In this document: piece by piece, positions 8,180 through 9,373 of the stretch
How the letters are laid out: the number at the start of each line of letters is the position of its first letter
Numbering within the stretch: the first letter of the stretch is position 1
DNA from: Anaerolineales bacterium UBA3082
GTDB lineage: Bacteria; Chloroflexota; Anaerolineae; UBA7937
NCBI GenBank assembly: GCA_002366595.1
Contig: DFBK01000037.1
Span: forward strand, 1 to 9,373
Direction of reading: 5' to 3'
DNA: 9,373 bases
Program-made: the position numbers and the translations under genes
The notes under the pieces: model-generated
Database searches by the model: none
Told to the model about the DNA's origin: nothing
What the model saw: only the letters and a program-made list of their open reading frames with translations

Positions 8180-8687
8180 AGAGAAGAGTATCCCCCTCCT
8201 CGAAGACCCTCCGCCTCTTGGCCTCTTCTTCTCCGCGCAGCCCCCTCCCCTCCTCTTGCACCCAACGGTGGAGGGTGCGGTGGCTCAATACCTCCCCTAT
8301 CTCCCAAGCTAATAGATCAGCCGCCTGGCGATAAGGGTGATCACAGGCTAACTCTACTCCCCTCTTGCGCGCCCAGTCACTCCCCTGTTGGTAAGGCCTC
8401 AGCCCCAGGGCCTCATCCAGAGGGAAGCCGTAACGCCCCTCTTTCAGATACCTCGCCTTTTGCCTCTCATAACGGATCCACCCAAAACGGGTGCATAGAT
8501 ACTTGCTCCTCTTCCCCTTCTTCACCACCCTTCTCTGCTCCTGCTCCAGGACCCTTCTCTCTATCTCCTCCAAGGCTGCCATCATCACCCGCTCCTCAAA
8601 CTCCTCAAGGGCCTCCTCCAACCGGTTCACATCCAGCCCGTCCTGTGGTATACTTATCTCGAGGGTCTCTTTGACTCTCAGCATGTG

Positions 8688-8729
8688 GGCTCACCTCCTC
8701 CCTTAGGGGTGTGTTATCAAGGTGAGCCT
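8688..8729 (-). promoter_or_regulatory. Hairpin sequestering the transposase Shine-Dalgarno
   Basis: In RNA of the minus strand, GGCUCACCU (8729-8721) pairs perfectly over 9 bp with AGGUGAGCC (8696-8688). That downstream arm overlaps the AGGAGGTGA ribosome-binding site (8699-8691) just before the ATG at 8684. The upstream arm is also the right terminal repeat of the element. Only transcripts starting outside the element would contain both arms. Such structures are known to limit transposase translation from read-through RNA in IS10, IS50 and IS200. Function here is inferred. Confidence 0.55.
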
Positions 8730-8754
8730 ACTGCTTTTTCCCCTACCCGTCAAG
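8726..8754 (-). promoter_or_regulatory. Weak candidate promoter at the right end of the ISLre2-like element
   Basis: On the minus strand TTGACG (8749-8754) is followed by 17 nt and TAGGCT (8726-8731), a poor -10 with 3 of 6 matches. The -35 lies in flanking DNA and the -10 overlaps the terminal repeat. A start near 8719 would exclude the upstream hairpin arm and leave the ribosome-binding site free. Confidence 0.25.
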
Positions 8755-8862
8755 AACCAAAACTGGCACGCATCCTATGAGAGTGTTTAATAACGTCTTA
8801 GAAATTCGCATTAGAGGAGGAAATGAGGTGGACTGGGGAAAATAACTAATAGGAGATAAGTT
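8730..8862 (+). other. Junction and leader between the two insertion sequences
   Basis: This 133-nt stretch separates the right end of the ISLre2-like element from the plus-strand transposase start. The left end of the second element should lie here, possibly near GAGAGTGTTTAATAACG (8781-8797), but its partner is outside the window. GGAGGAAATG at 8816-8825 could start an eight-codon ORF ending at 8849. I see no other gene. Confidence 0.3.
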
Positions 8863-9373
8863 ATGGCTCGTCAGCGCTTCCGGAGGAGCGGGAAGGACTC
8901 TTTCTTTGGTCACTTCGTCTATGACCGGGTGGTACCCCAAAACCACTTTCTACGTAAGCTCAACGAGATGATGGATTGGGAGGAGATCAGTCAGAATCTG
9001 GCCCTCTACTATAAGGGAGGAGCAAGCCAGGGGCCTACTCCCTATGAGCCGACCATGCTGCTGTCCCACAGGGATCCTGTAAGGAAAGATGCTCTTGGTC
9101 TCTTATCTTTATAACCTCTCCGAACGCCAGGTGGAGGAGCTGGCCAACGATAGCCTCTCGGTGAAGTACTTCCTGGGTTTAGCGGTGGACGATAAAGTGC
9201 CTGACCACTCGACATTGACGGTGTTTAAGGAGAGACTTCTGAGAGGAGGAGGGGAGAAGGTTTACGAGAAACTGTTCCAAGGAGATAGTGAGGGTGGCCA
9301 AGACCAGAGGGGTAGAGTTTGGGAGAGTGCAGGTGGTGGATAGCACCCATGTAGTGGCAGATGTGGATGTAGC
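8863..9373 (+). pseudogene. Broken IS5/IS1182-like DDE transposase, 3' part outside the window
   Basis: The gene opens at ATG 8863 with GGAG 7 nt upstream. It encodes MARQRFRRSGKDSFFGHF, then a DUF772-like N-terminal domain: YDRVVPQNHFLRKLNEM, PYEPTMLL, then in the next frame KMLLVSYLYNLSERQVEE, DSLSVKYFLGL and VPDHSTLTVFKERLL. A third frame from 9282 to the edge reads EIVRVAKTRGVEFGRVQ and VVDSTHVVADVDV, containing the presumed first catalytic aspartate. The first frame change is caused by the 22-nt palindromic insert at 9064-9085. The second is one extra G at 9281-9282 (CAAGGAG where CAAGAG would keep frame). Both must be undone for a functional enzyme. IS family assignment between IS5 and IS1182 is uncertain; the transposase identity is clear. 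Confidence 0.82.
9064..9085. repeat. Micro-hairpin pair element 4 (22 nt, frameshifting)
   Basis: The plus strand reads TCCC-ACA-GGGA followed by TCCT-GTA-AGGA, identical to 8084-8105. It lies between the codons for MLL and KMLLVSYL of the plus-strand transposase. Removing exactly 22 nt restores the frame with no extra bases and no visible target duplication. Confidence 0.9.

Larger units (their letters stand above)
7241..8684 (-). pseudogene. Broken ISLre2/UPF0236-like transposase with several micro-insertions
   Basis: A DDE-type transposase would catalyse movement of the element. The N-terminal part (from the ATG at 8682-8684, with AGGAGGTGA upstream) is intact through an RYERQKARY segment and an HRTLHRWVQEEG helix-turn-helix-like stretch. 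After that, conserved pieces are scattered over frames: EADGTMLSSQERR at 8083-8045, EVKLGLMYTGKE from 7958, LLFIGDGAKWINEIAGADYW near 7763-7704, LDWWHYQRKLREAL from 7663, and GSGAMEKNIELMIGRRFKKRGMSW in the C-terminal part. The presumed catalytic triad is D of EADGT, D of IGDGAKW and E of GAMEKN. Removing the inserts at 7775-7796, 8084-8105 and 7959-8032 rejoins the pieces. A TAA at 7664-7666, where CAA (Gln of a QLDWW-like motif) is expected, is a further lesion. The reconstructed length is about 420 aa, close to the family norm. The family call rests on these motifs; ISKra4-like is the alternative. Confidence 0.75.
7126..8729 (-). mobile_element. Degenerate ISLre2/UPF0236-like insertion sequence
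   Basis: The element is defined by one transposase pseudogene and by 9-bp inverted ends, GGCTCACCT at 7126-7134 and AGGTGAGCC at 8721-8729. Similarity between the ends stops after about 9-10 bp, and no flanking target duplication was seen, so the limits are provisional. The total of about 1.6 kb is swollen by small palindromic inserts; without them it would be about 1.43 kb. It lies directly upstream of the rpoB promoter. About 105 nt between the left end and the transposase stop show no gene. Confidence 0.55.

Noticed and set aside
7912..8334. 140-codon plus-strand frame over the composite hairpin insert
   Set aside because: It is low complexity (Ser/Pro-rich) and antisense to the transposase, a product of purine-rich coding sequence.
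8823..8849. Eight-codon leader ORF with a GGAGG upstream of the second transposase
   Set aside because: It is too short to support, and its spacing of about 3 nt to the ATG is poor.
7676..9085. CRISPR array
   Set aside because: The repeats are irregularly spaced, palindromic, in both halves variable, and interrupt coding sequence; there are no uniform spacers.

Overview
The window is bacterial chromosome. Its first three quarters hold core information-processing genes, all on the minus strand. In transcription order these are rpoB (RNA polymerase beta), rpsL (S12), rpsG (S7) and the 5' nine-tenths of fusA (EF-G, running off the left edge). The proteins are full length with canonical motifs. 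The S12 N-terminal extension, the S7 sequence and a large lineage-specific RpoB insertion suggest a deep-branching Gram-positive-like or Chloroflexota-like bacterium. This is an inference from memory of the families, and I cannot name the species.

Layout of the core part: rpoB has a near-consensus promoter with an extended -10 (7021-7049). It ends 67 nt before rpsL, and a second sigma-70-like promoter starts immediately after the rpoB stop. rpsL uses a TTG start with a good Shine-Dalgarno. The rpsL-rpsG and rpsG-fusA gaps each contain a strong perfect hairpin just upstream of the next start codon, which are candidate sites of translational control in this str-type operon. rpoC, normally directly after rpoB, is absent from its expected place. 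rplJ/rplL, normally just before rpoB, are replaced by insertion sequences.

The right quarter (about 7126 to the end) is mobile DNA in decay. A minus-strand ISLre2/UPF0236-like element (about 7126-8729) carries a broken transposase gene. Next to it is a plus-strand IS5/IS1182-like transposase (8863 to the window end), also broken. The ISLre2-like element has 9-bp terminal inverted repeats. One of these can pair with the Shine-Dalgarno of its transposase.

The most unusual signal is a family of tiny palindromic inserts, about 21-22 nt each, interrupting both unrelated transposase genes. Each insert is a pair of 10-11-nt micro-hairpins of the form TCCY-loop-RGGA, with perfect Y/R covariation in the stem. 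Removing exactly 22 nt at three sites (7775-7796, 8084-8105, 9064-9085) restores uninterrupted transposase reading frames, including the conserved EADGT and IGDGAKW motifs. A larger 74-nt insertion (7959-8032) is built from related hairpins. None was recognised in the housekeeping genes. The family resembles Rickettsia palindromic elements or byp-like hairpin inserts in style, but I do not recognise it as a described family.
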